Shown here in pieces: positions 1 to 7,039 of a stretch of DNA of 24,458 nucleotides (the stretch's first letter is position 1; every line of letters begins with the position of its first letter). The position numbers and the translations under genes are program-made. The stretch is taken from positions 1 through 24,458 of the forward strand of contig NZ_JBJGXI010000064.1 in assembly GCF_045635475.1 (NCBI RefSeq), in the 5' to 3' direction. The notes beneath the pieces were generated by a model that did no database searches, was not told where the DNA came from, and was given only the letters and a program-made list of their open reading frames with translations. This DNA comes from JBJGXI01 sp045635475 (GTDB lineage: Bacteria > Bacillota > Bacilli > Bacillales > Amphibacillaceae).

Positions 1-78
1 ACCCCCGCATAGGGGGTATGTCGACGTTGGACGACAAGTCCGCTCTTAGTCGACTTTCCCTAAAATTTAAATCAATGA

Positions 79-134
79 TGACTTATCGTAAGGCGATTCG
101 TGAAGTCGCGTAGTTTCTGGCGCTCGGAGCTAGA
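79..134. repeat. Fragment of interspersed repeat family (third copy)
   Basis: The stretch contains GACTTATCGT followed by TCTGGCGCTCGGAGCT. The same two blocks, in the same order and about 35 bp apart, occur at the right end of the element at 19841-20076. I infer that this is the end of another copy, degenerate on its left side. It lies directly upstream of the Hsp20 gene, so that gene's promoter either sits inside the repeat or just after it. A short C5/G5 hairpin at 2-16 lies further left. Confidence 0.6.
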
Positions 135-186
135 CACGGGTACAAATTTATATACTTTCTTATCTATAATAGAAGGAGTGGAACAG

Positions 187-621
187 ATGGATCCCTTTCA
201 AAATATGAATGACTGGAAAAAAAATATGGATACATTTTTCGGGCAAAACTTCTGGAAAGAGTTTGACGACGTACTAAAGCCCCCGCTACCACAAATCAAC
301 TTATATAAATATGATAATGAATTGGTCTGCTACGTTAATTTACCGGGCGTCCGTAATATTAATAAAGTTGACGTTTTTGTTGATTATGCAACGTTAGAGT
401 TAAGAGGCATGATTGATATTAACCATTCCGGAGGTCAAGTGATAAAAGAAGAGATTTTACAAGGTGTGTTTGAAAGAAAGGTTGAGCTACCCTACCCGGT
501 ACGCCATGATAAAGTAGATGCTTCTTATCAATATGGCTTACTCGTATTACGATTACACCGCTTAGTCAAATCAGATGGTCAAAAGCATAGAACGGAGATT
601 ATCGATTTAGAAGAGCATTAA
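187..621 (+). CDS. Hsp20/alpha-crystallin family small heat-shock protein
   Basis: The 144-residue product is an ATP-independent holdase-type chaperone of the cytoplasm. The alpha-crystallin domain fills roughly residues 35-130: it opens with YKYDNELVCYVNLPGV, and ends with the family's A-x-x-x-x-GLL-type strand (ASYQYGLLVLRL). The N-terminal arm is short and aromatic (FFGQNFW), as in Bacillus YocM/CotM-like proteins. No clear C-terminal I-x-I tail motif is visible, which may limit assembly into large oligomers. I chose the ATG at 187 because AAGGAG lies at 173-178 with 8-base spacing; an upstream in-frame start at 100 has no such site and reads through repeat DNA. The gene stands alone and converges on the MFS gene. 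The family call is firm; the subfamily is uncertain. Confidence 0.88.
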   Translation: MDPFQNMNDWKKNMDTFFGQNFWKEFDDVLKPPLPQINLYKYDNELVCYVNLPGVRNINKVDVFVDYATLELRGMIDINHSGGQVIKEEILQGVFERKVELPYPVRHDKVDASYQYGLLVLRLHRLVKSDGQKHRTEIIDLEEH

Positions 622-685
622 TTTTTGAAAATGAGCAGGGTTTGTTTTTAGTTATCAACTTCGGGAGAGTTCCCCCGTTTGGGAA

Positions 686-712
686 AGAGTGATTTTACAA
701 GAAAATCACTCT
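686..712. terminator. Hairpin between convergent genes
   Basis: An 11-bp perfect stem (AGAGTGATTTT / AAAATCACTCT) with a 5-base loop lies between the stop of the Hsp20 gene and the stop of the minus-strand MFS gene. The U-run is poor on either side, so it may be a weak bidirectional terminator. Confidence 0.6.
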
Positions 713-722
713 CTATTAATAC

Positions 723-1940
723 CTAAGCAGCCTTGCTCGTGATTTCTTTAAAGACTGGTTGTTTGGATTGTTTGATTGACAAAAAAACACCAATCGCGAC
801 TGGACATAATAACGCGCCATAAACATATTGACTGCCATAATTTGCAGCTATTAATCCCAAAATAGGTCCACTAATCACGACCGATCCTTGGTTACAGAGA
901 ATCCGGTAGCTCGCCATCCGCCCGTGGTAATTGCCATCTGTTGCAATTAATTGTACCGATTGCAATAAAATCCGAATCCATGTTGTACCAATCCCAACAA
1001 GAAAAGCACCAATGAATATAAAAGGAAGATAATCAGTCAGTATAAAAACAAGTAAACCCGCAAATACGATAAAAAACGATCGTATCGACAAATAGTTTTT
1101 ATTTTTACTCCACCACCATGCCCCGAGCACACCTGCTAGGATCCCACCCAGCGAAATGGTAGCGTCTAGGAAGCCATAAACAGCCGCTTCTTGACCAAGA
1201 TGTTCAACGGTATATACGGATAAAAAACCAATACTAGAATGAAAAACAAGCTGACCGATAAACATCGTACCAAATAAACTGTATAAAACTTGATTGTTTT
1301 TTAAATAATGAAACCCATCCACCAAATCAGAAAAAGCGCTATTTTTTGTAATCGTAGTTTTTATTGGCATAGTTGCTTTCACGAAAGCGAGCATGAGTAC
1401 TGCTAAATATAATGAACAGGACACAACAAGAATGGAAACCCCTTCAGAAAATAAACCGATCATCACACCACCAAGGGATGCTCCAACGAGTCCACCCACT
1501 GTCGAAGCGGCACTAACCTTTGAATAAATCCGTGGCAGTTCTACTTTTTCAAAAACCTCCGCAATAAACGCTTGGATGGACGGTCTAAATAATGAACCCA
1601 TAAGCTGGACAATCATATGAACCGCAAAAATAATTGCTGGTGTTACAAACTGGTATACAATCGAGATGTATAACAGTGTCATGGTAGTAGCCATTATCGC
1701 AATCGCACTAACAGCCAGCTTTTTACGATTAAAGCGATCTACTATTACTCCAAACACTAGATTTAGTAACAATCCAGGGATGAATCCCAAGCTAACTAAG
1801 ACACCTGTTTGCAAAGGATCGTTCGTTAACTCAAAAAGCAACCATGAGATGACGACAAAATACATGGCCCGGCCAAATTCACATAAAAAATAGCCACTAT
1901 GTAAGTTTAATTCTTTTTGATTTCTGTATTTTTTCCACAT
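723..1940 (-). CDS. MFS family efflux transporter
   Basis: The 405-residue protein has about 12 hydrophobic segments and is an integral membrane transporter of the major facilitator superfamily. After the second segment it carries a motif-A-like loop, GVIVDRFNRKK (about residues 64-74), typical of proton-driven drug exporters. Overall it resembles the macrolide/multidrug efflux (DHA3-like) group; the substrate cannot be read from the sequence. The ATG at 1940 is preceded by AAGGAG at 1949-1954. The gene follows the methyltransferase gene by 63 bp in the same direction and probably shares its transcript. The methyltransferase-exporter pair with a divergent LysR regulator suggests modification or export of a small molecule, which is inference only. 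Confidence 0.85.
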   Translation of the reverse strand: MWKKYRNQKELNLHSGYFLCEFGRAMYFVVISWLLFELTNDPLQTGVLVSLGFIPGLLLNLVFGVIVDRFNRKKLAVSAIAIMATTMTLLYISIVYQFVTPAIIFAVHMIVQLMGSLFRPSIQAFIAEVFEKVELPRIYSKVSAASTVGGLVGASLGGVMIGLFSEGVSILVVSCSLYLAVLMLAFVKATMPIKTTITKNSAFSDLVDGFHYLKNNQVLYSLFGTMFIGQLVFHSSIGFLSVYTVEHLGQEAAVYGFLDATISLGGILAGVLGAWWWSKNKNYLSIRSFFIVFAGLLVFILTDYLPFIFIGAFLVGIGTTWIRILLQSVQLIATDGNYHGRMASYRILCNQGSVVISGPILGLIAANYGSQYVYGALLCPVAIGVFLSIKQSKQPVFKEITSKAA

Positions 1941-2003
1941 GTTGGTTGCTCCTTTTGATATTTCTCATTTTCCAGATTGTCAAAATCGTTTTTACCTAGT
2001 CGA

Positions 2004-2777
2004 TTATTTCTCCGCTGTCCAAATGGTCCAGCAGTCCTTTTCTTCGATTACTCCATTATAGTCAGCTAATCGTTCGTCAATATATTGGGTTAATTGTGAT
2101 AGCTCGAGGTCTGTTAGTTCATGCAAAATCGATTTCCCCGTCCTTTGCATAATTTCCATAAGCAACTGTTGTTTTGTTGGATATCGTTTTCTCGTTTCCC
2201 AGAGCTTCATGATTTGCACATTTTTAAAATCGGCTTCTTCAAGCTTTACTTTCACATCTGTTTCATGATGTCGTCGTTTCTGTTCGATCGCAGCTAATTG
2301 TGGAAACATTTCAAAAATATACCCCCGAATATGATTACTTCCACCTGGTAGCAAACAATCTGCTGGTGTTCGGTCCTGGATCAACAATACACCCTGATTA
2401 TTTAAAATTCGATATGCTTCTAAAAAACTAGGAAGTAGGTCTTTGATATGGTGAATTAATGCCCTTTCTAACACATAATCGACACTATTTGATTCCATCC
2501 TCGTTTTCTCCGCCGTTCCTGATTGAAAGGAGATAGCTTTATAATGCTGGCAGTTTTCCCTCGCACCCTCAAGCATCGAGTGTGAGGAGTCAATTGCCGT
2601 TACATTCTCTACTCCTAAATCAATAAGAGCTTTTGAATAAATACCTCCACCGCATCCGATATCAGCCGCATTTTTTATGGTCCTTATATCGAGGATTTCC
2701 TTCATCCTGTTATGCCAGCTCGCATCAGCTTCTCTTGTCACATATGTCATTTTATTTTTGTTATCATGAAAATCCAT
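2004..2777 (-). CDS. SAM-dependent class I methyltransferase
   Basis: The 257-residue cytoplasmic protein has a class I methyltransferase fold. Motif I, ADIGCGGGIYSKAL, starts near residue 38 and binds S-adenosylmethionine. The acidic end of strand 2 follows (VTAIDSS), and then the SVDYVLERALIHHIKD region (about residues 99-114), like methyltransferase domain 11/25 proteins. The C-terminal third is charged and helical, with no metal-binding cysteines. The substrate is unknown. The start ATG at 2777 has GGGGAG about 10 bases upstream. It is the first gene of the methyltransferase-MFS pair and is divergent from the LysR gene, with 118 bp between start codons. Confidence 0.85.
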   Translation of the reverse strand: MDFHDNKNKMTYVTREADASWHNRMKEILDIRTIKNAADIGCGGGIYSKALIDLGVENVTAIDSSHSMLEGARENCQHYKAISFQSGTAEKTRMESNSVDYVLERALIHHIKDLLPSFLEAYRILNNQGVLLIQDRTPADCLLPGGSNHIRGYIFEMFPQLAAIEQKRRHHETDVKVKLEEADFKNVQIMKLWETRKRYPTKQQLLMEIMQRTGKSILHELTDLELSQLTQYIDERLADYNGVIEEKDCWTIWTAEK

Positions 2778-2831
2778 ATTTATGTCATCTCCCCATTTAT
2801 TTCACTAAACAAAGTATATATAATGTAAGAT

Positions 2832-2869
2832 GATAAGCATAATACTTATTTTCTATCAAGTTTGATAAG
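2832..2869. promoter_or_regulatory. Candidate LysR-type operator between divergent genes
   Basis: The divergent intergenic region holds TATCAA-GT-TTGATA at 2854-2867, a 14-bp dyad that fits the T-N(11-12)-A rule of LysR operators. It is nested in a wider inverted repeat, TACTTAT (2843-2849) and ATAAGTA (2866-2872). A second GATAAG lies at 2832-2837. Binding here would let the regulator control both itself and the methyltransferase-MFS pair, a usual arrangement for this family. The site is inferred from symmetry only. Confidence 0.5.
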
Positions 2870-2895
2870 TAATATTTATAGATTGAGGCGAGTAT

Positions 2896-3750
2896 ATGAA
2901 AATAGATGACTATCAGTTATTGATTGCTTTAAAGGAAAGTGGCACGATTCGTGGTGCGTCAAGATCCTTGCTGATATCCCAGCCGGCTTTAAGCCAACGG
3001 TTAAAACAAATCGAGTCACAATGGAATGAACAAATTTTCATCCGTTCTCATAAACGGCTAATGGTTACTCCGGTTGGAGAGGAAATTTTGAGATTTGCAG
3101 AGAGGATTATAAAAGAGGAAGAACGGGCAAAGGAAAATATCTCAAGGATTTCAAAAAAAGTTAGCGGGACCCTTTCTTTAGGCGTATCTTCCGTAGTCGG
3201 ACAATACGTGTTGCCAGCAGTTTTGCAAAGCTATGTATCCCAGTATCCTGAAGTAAAAATCCAGTTACAAATCGGTTTAAGCCAGTACATCCGAAACACC
3301 TCGGACAATTTTCACGTATCGATTATTCGTGGTGATAAATCAGCTAATCAGCACTGTACGCACCTATTTTCAGACCGCTTATATTTAGTAGATAAAAAGC
3401 GTTCTGATGCAACGGAGAATCAACGACCGCTAATAGAATTCAAGAGTGATCCTGGATTTCAACAGCTCGTGAATCAATGGTTTTTAGAACATAGCGATGT
3501 CAGCTTCTCACAATCGATACAAGTTGATCAAATAGAAACGTGCAAACAGTTAATGGCGCACGGTGTTGGCATGGCTGTATTACCCGAAATCGCATTACAA
3601 GATTTGAGCCGCGACCAGTTTTCATTCACACCACTAATCGTGGATGACAAGCATCTGGAACGCCATACATGGCTATGCGTCCCACAAATGGCCATGGATT
3701 TACCACAAGTACGCGCTTTTGTTGAAACGATCGGTGAGCGGAAGTTTTAA
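2896..3750 (+). CDS. LysR family transcriptional regulator
   Basis: The 284-residue protein begins with the LysR winged helix-turn-helix (about residues 1-60): ASRSLLISQPALSQRLKQIE is the recognition region, and IFIRSHKRLMVTPVGEEIL the wing. A linker helix follows, and then a periplasmic-binding-like effector domain (about 88-284). Length is near the family norm of about 290-300. The effector ligand cannot be deduced. The ATG at 2896 is preceded by GAGG at 2885-2888. LysR proteins usually regulate the adjacent divergent gene, so the methyltransferase-MFS pair is the likely target, and the dyad at 2854-2867 the likely site. No good terminator follows; the repeat region starts about 90 bp after the stop. 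Confidence 0.9.
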   Translation: MKIDDYQLLIALKESGTIRGASRSLLISQPALSQRLKQIESQWNEQIFIRSHKRLMVTPVGEEILRFAERIIKEEERAKENISRISKKVSGTLSLGVSSVVGQYVLPAVLQSYVSQYPEVKIQLQIGLSQYIRNTSDNFHVSIIRGDKSANQHCTHLFSDRLYLVDKKRSDATENQRPLIEFKSDPGFQQLVNQWFLEHSDVSFSQSIQVDQIETCKQLMAHGVGMAVLPEIALQDLSRDQFSFTPLIVDDKHLERHTWLCVPQMAMDLPQVRAFVETIGERKF

Positions 3751-3838
3751 GTTGAAGTTAATGTTTGTTGTTGTGGCGGTGTGTTGGGATCTAGTGTGTC
3801 TTACTTTACTCTTGGGGAACTGCTGGGCATGGTGGTTT

Positions 3839-3964
3839 GGTGCAATAATCTCGAGTTGTGGTGCAATTATCCGGTGGTGTGGTGCAATAACTCGTCCGTA
3901 TGGTGCAATTATCCCTTTTAGTGGTGCAATAATTCCAAACTGTGGTGCAATCGTCCCACCAGCG
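3839..3964. repeat. 21-bp tandem array A (six units)
   Basis: GGTGCAAT occurs at 3839, 3860, 3881, 3902, 3923 and 3944, which is exactly every 21 bp. After this constant core, units alternate between AA(T/C)TC-type and TATCC-type continuations, giving a 42-bp super-period; the remaining bases vary. The sixth unit differs after the core (CGTCCC). No conserved gene covers it. Because 21 is a multiple of three, forward frames translate into a repeated GAII-like peptide, but there is no supported start. Array B at 4253 matches it unit for unit. Confidence 0.93.
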
Positions 3965-4010
3965 TCACCTTCTAATCTACAAAAATACCAATCTTGGAAT
4001 CAGTTTCTGT

Positions 4011-4236
4011 TGATCTAGTATGTTTTCCTTCAGTTCGGGGGAACTCTTACTCGTTCAGCGATTGATCTAGTAAATCCTACTCCAGTTCAGGGCATCTCTT
4101 ACTCGTTCAACGACTGATCTAGTATATCTTCCTCCAGTTCAGGGCTACTCTTACTCGTTCAGCTGCTGATCTAGTATATCTTCCTTCAGTTCGGGGGACT
4201 CTTACTCGTTCGGGACAACTCTTACTCGATCAACTC
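4011..4236. repeat. 52-bp tandem repeat, four units plus a partial fifth
   Basis: Units start at 4011, 4063, 4115 and 4167 with TGATCTAGTA or TGATCTAG, and the first three are each exactly 52 bp. Each has a CAGTTCRGGG block followed by an (A)CTCTTACTCGTTC block. A truncated copy (ACTCTTACTCGATCAACTC) ends at 4236. Unit 1 has a small AGTTC/GAACT hairpin that the other units have lost. The block lies exactly between the two 21-bp arrays. No coding function is supported. Confidence 0.9.
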
Positions 4237-4252
4237 CCCAATATCGACGTTT

Positions 4253-4378
4253 GGTGCAATAATCTCGGCTTGTGGTGCAATTATCCGGTGGTGTGGTGCA
4301 ATAACTCGTCCCTTTGGTGCAATTATCCCTCCAAACGGTGCAATAACTCGAAACTGTGGTGCAATCGCCCCACCAGAC
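4253..4378. repeat. 21-bp tandem array B (six units)
   Basis: GGTGCAAT occurs at 4253, 4274, 4295, 4316, 4337 and 4358, again exactly 21 bp apart and offset 414 bp from array A throughout. Unit 2 is identical in A and B, units 1, 3 and 5 differ at two positions each, and unit 4 differs mainly in its variable tail. The CCACCAGCG sequence after array A also follows array B. The unit-by-unit match shows that the whole array was duplicated, not that two arrays grew independently. Confidence 0.93.
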
Positions 4379-4424
4379 CCACCAGCGCCACTGTCCCCCA
4401 CCATAATCACACCTCCCCAAACCC

Positions 4425-4458
4425 AAAAAGCTACAACCCACTCACTGGGTCATAGCTT
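4425..4458 (-). terminator. Intrinsic terminator of the thi operon
   Basis: On the minus strand, AAGCTATGACCCA and TGGGTTGTAGCTT form a 13-base-long stem with two internal mismatches around a 5-base loop. It runs into a short U-run (A run on the plus strand at 4425-4429). It lies 25 bp after the stop of the TatD-like gene, the last gene of the operon. Confidence 0.85.
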
Positions 4459-4482
4459 CTCCCTAATCCAATCGATAAAAAT

Positions 4483-5235
4483 TCACTGTATTCTCATACA
4501 ATTGCTCATAAACTTGATTAACCGGCATTTTTTTAACTCAGCAATCTTCCCCACTGTGTCGTGCATCATTTTTGGATGAGTCATTTGATCGGCAAATGGT
4601 CCCTCAAACGGCCATGGTCCGTCAGTTTCGATCATCATTTGCGCCAACGGATACCTCGTAACCAATTGCTGTATCTCTGCTTCATACAGACAATCCGGCG
4701 TAATGGAAATAAAATAACCATTTTCCATCATCCGGTGCACGGTATTCACATCCCCTTTAAACCAATGAAAGTGTGCTCGCTTCACCCCATGCTTTTCTAA
4801 CAGGTCGCACACAACCGGGGCATCCCCATATACAGCATGCAAAACAATCGGTTTGTCCAATCGAGCTGCCAACAGGATGAACTTTTCCAACAATTCTATA
4901 TAACCGTCCATATTCAACTCAGGATTTTCCTGTCTTGAATAGTAAGGTAACCCGACTTCACCTACAGCTACCATTTTGTCCTGATGATCCTCAATAAAAT
5001 TAAATAATTCATCGATCTGCTCAGCACTAGGTAACGGCTGTTCGGGATGATAGCCGAATGCCGGTTTTACACGAAAATCTTCCAAGCTAAGCCGAAGATT
5101 CTCTTTTGCAGAATCTAAATGATTGGAGACGCACAGTAGTGCTTCTACATGATCTTCTTCCAACTTATCCAATATGGCCCTTCGTTCATCATCCTTATAC
5201 AAGTCCAAGTGAATGTGCGCATCAATTACCTTCAT
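4483..5235 (-). CDS. TatD-like metal-dependent hydrolase in the thi operon
   Basis: The 250-residue protein belongs to the TatD/amidohydrolase TIM-barrel group. Metal-binding residues are visible: HxH in DAHIHL (His7, His9), Glu93 in GEVGLP, His133 in VLHAVYG, His157 in the HFHWF stretch and Asp205 in ETDGPW. I placed the start at 5235 because this ATG overlaps the stop of thiZ (ATGA); a longer frame to 5274 lies inside thiZ. The overlap implies translational coupling to the thiamine-precursor transporter. TatD proteins are usually nucleases or phosphoesterases of unclear substrate. Here a role in hydrolysing the imported pyrimidine (for example deformylation) is an attractive but unproven inference. 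Confidence 0.82.
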   Translation of the reverse strand: MKVIDAHIHLDLYKDDERRAILDKLEEDHVEALLCVSNHLDSAKENLRLSLEDFRVKPAFGYHPEQPLPSAEQIDELFNFIEDHQDKMVAVGEVGLPYYSRQENPELNMDGYIELLEKFILLAARLDKPIVLHAVYGDAPVVCDLLEKHGVKRAHFHWFKGDVNTVHRMMENGYFISITPDCLYEAEIQQLVTRYPLAQMMIETDGPWPFEGPFADQMTHPKMMHDTVGKIAELKKCRLIKFMSNCMRIQ

Positions 5236-5969
5236 TGCAGTACACGCAACTCTCCGTATATTTCCTTCTTCCATTGTAAAAATTCTTCGGTTAACAGCAG
5301 CGATTCGTCACGCGGTCGCGCGAATGGAATTTTGAATTCCCGTTTAACAGATGCTGGATTGCTAGATAACACAATAATTCGATCTGATAAATAAATGGCC
5401 TCTTCGATATTATGTGTGACAAATAAAACTGAGCGTCGATTTGCTTCCCAAATGGAGAGTAGCCATCTTTGCATTTCTAATCTCGTAAATTCATCTAGTG
5501 CAGAAAACGGCTCATCAAGGCAAATAAACGATTGCGGGCTGAGTAAACTGCGGACAAAGGCAACTCTTTGCCTCATCCCCCCAGAAAGCTGATGCGGATA
5601 CGCATGCTCATAGCCACTTAATCCCGCTTTTTCCAGCATAGCGAGCGCTTGCGCTTCATCAGTTTTTCCAGAGATCTCTGCTCCAAGCAGCACATTTTTT
5701 AGTACTGAACGCCACGGAAACAATGACGGACTTTGCGGTGTATAGCTGATCGAACCTCTTTTACCAGTAATTTTTTCGTCATCTAAATAAAATTCACCAG
5801 CATCAGGCACATACATGCCACCAATTAAATGGAACAACGTGCTTTTTCCACTACCGGACGGACCGAGCAAGGAGACAAATTCGCCATCTTCAACCGTAAA
5901 GGAAATGTTGTCTAATACGAGCTTGTTATCAAAGGATTTAGTAATTTTATCTACAACGAGTTGACTCAT
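5232..5969 (-). CDS. thiZ: ABC transporter ATPase, thiamine precursor (ThiZ-like)
   Basis: The 245-residue protein is the cytoplasmic ATPase of an importer. It has Walker A GPSGSGKS (residues 36-43), a Q-loop (TPQSPSLFPW), the signature LSGGMRQRVAF, Walker B ICLDEPFSALD and the H-loop FVTHNIEEA. This pattern is typical of the nitrate/taurine/pyrimidine (SsuB/ThiZ) branch. The start at 5969 overlaps the thiX stop as ATGA, with AAAGGAGAGG just upstream; an in-frame start at 5999 lies within thiX and is unlikely. It probably energises ThiX with ThiY. The substrate is assigned from the TPP riboswitch and neighbours, not from this protein alone. Confidence 0.87.
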   Translation of the reverse strand: MSQLVVDKITKSFDNKLVLDNISFTVEDGEFVSLLGPSGSGKSTLFHLIGGMYVPDAGEFYLDDEKITGKRGSISYTPQSPSLFPWRSVLKNVLLGAEISGKTDEAQALAMLEKAGLSGYEHAYPHQLSGGMRQRVAFVRSLLSPQSFICLDEPFSALDEFTRLEMQRWLLSIWEANRRSVLFVTHNIEEAIYLSDRIIVLSSNPASVKREFKIPFARPRDESLLLTEEFLQWKKEIYGELRVLQ

Positions 5970-6736
5970 GATCGTTCCGCCTCTCCTTTTGGCCGCCACT
6001 TAATTAATAGCTTTTCTAGTCCAATAATTAGTGAGAAAAATACTAAACAAAGTGCCATAATGATTACAATTGCGACGAAAACACGATCCGTTCGAAACGA
6101 GGACGACGCTAGTGTCATGTAGACACCGATTCCTTGATTCGCTCCGAGCCATTCAGAAATAACCGCACCCATGACACTATATGTTGCCGATATTTTCAAT
6201 CCGGAAAACAGTGACGGAAGCGCATGTGGTAATTCCAACTTAAAAAAGATTTGACGTTTTGTTGCACCAGCCATTTGCATATAGTGCATCAGTTCGTGAC
6301 TCGTTTGTCTGAAACCTTCCATCGCTGACACCGCAATTGGGAAAAAACAAACAAGTGTAATGACAATAATTTTTGGCATCATACCGAAGCCAAACCAAAT
6401 GACAAGTAAAGGAGCGAGCACAATAATCGGTATGTTTTGCGATAAAATCATCAATGGGTAAAACGCTTCTCTTACAGTAGGCATTAGGTGCAAAGCAACC
6501 GCAACAATGATCCCGACACTGCAGCCGATACTAAAGCCAATAACCGTTAACCGAATCGTAGACAAAATATGATGATTATAGTTAGACCAGCCTGCAATCC
6601 CCTCTTGCACAATTTCGGTTGGAGCAGGTAGTAGCCAAGATGGGATTTCAAACAGGCGACTACTCGCTTCCCATGTTATGAGTAAAAGGATGATGACCAA
6701 TACTGGTCGCCATCCTTTTTTAAAAATCGTCCTCAT
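5966..6736 (-). CDS. thiX: ABC transporter permease, thiamine precursor (ThiX-like)
   Basis: The 256-residue protein has about six membrane segments and the binding-protein-dependent permease (BPD_transp_1) fold. The cytoplasmic EAA-type loop, which docks the ATPase, is seen as MHYMQMAGATKRQIFFKLELP (about residues 152-172). It should form the channel through which the pyrimidine delivered by ThiY enters. Its ATG at 6736 overlaps the stop of the preceding thiamine-binding protein gene (ATGA), and its own stop overlaps the thiZ start. The assignment to thiamine-precursor uptake relies on the operon context. Confidence 0.87.
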   Translation of the reverse strand: MRTIFKKGWRPVLVIILLLITWEASSRLFEIPSWLLPAPTEIVQEGIAGWSNYNHHILSTIRLTVIGFSIGCSVGIIVAVALHLMPTVREAFYPLMILSQNIPIIVLAPLLVIWFGFGMMPKIIVITLVCFFPIAVSAMEGFRQTSHELMHYMQMAGATKRQIFFKLELPHALPSLFSGLKISATYSVMGAVISEWLGANQGIGVYMTLASSSFRTDRVFVAIVIIMALCLVFFSLIIGLEKLLIKWRPKGEAERS

Positions 6737-7026
6737 CCTCTGTATTTCTCCGTTAGTTTATCCATCGATGCACCATCTGGTTTATACAGCACTTTTATTT
6801 GAGAAATAATGCTCGGGCTGCCAATCTCGACCATTTTTTGATTCATTTTCTCAACGATTGCCAGCAACTCTGACAACTCGCCCTCCATCGTTGTTTCTAG
6901 CGGGTGCACCTCATATTTGACGCCAGCTTCTTCAATTACTGCAATCGCCGCGTCCACATAAGGAATAACGTCCTCACCATTTTTTGTTTTCGGTATAATT
7001 TGGATACTTACTAGTGAATTTGCCAT
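6733..7026 (-). CDS. Thiamine-binding protein, MTH1187/YkoF-like family
   Basis: The small 97-residue protein starts SLVSIQIIPKTKNGEDVIPYVDAAI, carries the E-x-HPLETTMEGEL stretch near residues 40-51 and ends with a conserved IKVLYK strand. These are hallmarks of the MTH1187/DUF77 (Thiamine_BP, COG0011) family. It is a ferredoxin-like alpha/beta protein whose relatives bind thiamine or related pyrimidines. It has no signal peptide, so it is probably cytosolic. It sits 13 bp after thiY and overlaps thiX by 4 bp. Its exact role is unknown; a substrate chaperone or sensor for the importer is possible. Confidence 0.85.
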   Translation of the reverse strand: MANSLVSIQIIPKTKNGEDVIPYVDAAIAVIEEAGVKYEVHPLETTMEGELSELLAIVEKMNQKMVEIGSPSIISQIKVLYKPDGASMDKLTEKYRG

Positions 7027-7039
7027 AAAATATCACCCC

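Noticed and set aside
165..170. TATAAT as the -10 box of the Hsp20 gene
   Set aside because: Transcription would start inside the ribosome binding site, so the match is probably chance.
100..186. Longer N-terminus of the Hsp20 protein
   Set aside because: The start at 100 lies in repeat DNA and lacks a ribosome binding site, while 187 has AAGGAG at good spacing.
3644..4018. Forward frame overlapping the LysR 3' end and array A
   Set aside because: It begins inside the LysR gene in another frame, has no ribosome binding site and is open mainly because the repeat is a multiple of three.
3839..4378. CRISPR array
   Set aside because: The repeat core is only 8 bp in a 21-bp period, the variable parts are about 10 bp and not spacer-like, and there are no cas genes.
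4222..4410. Minus-strand repeat peptide over array B
   Set aside because: It has no supported start and lies beyond the terminator of the thi operon; its openness follows from the 21-bp period.
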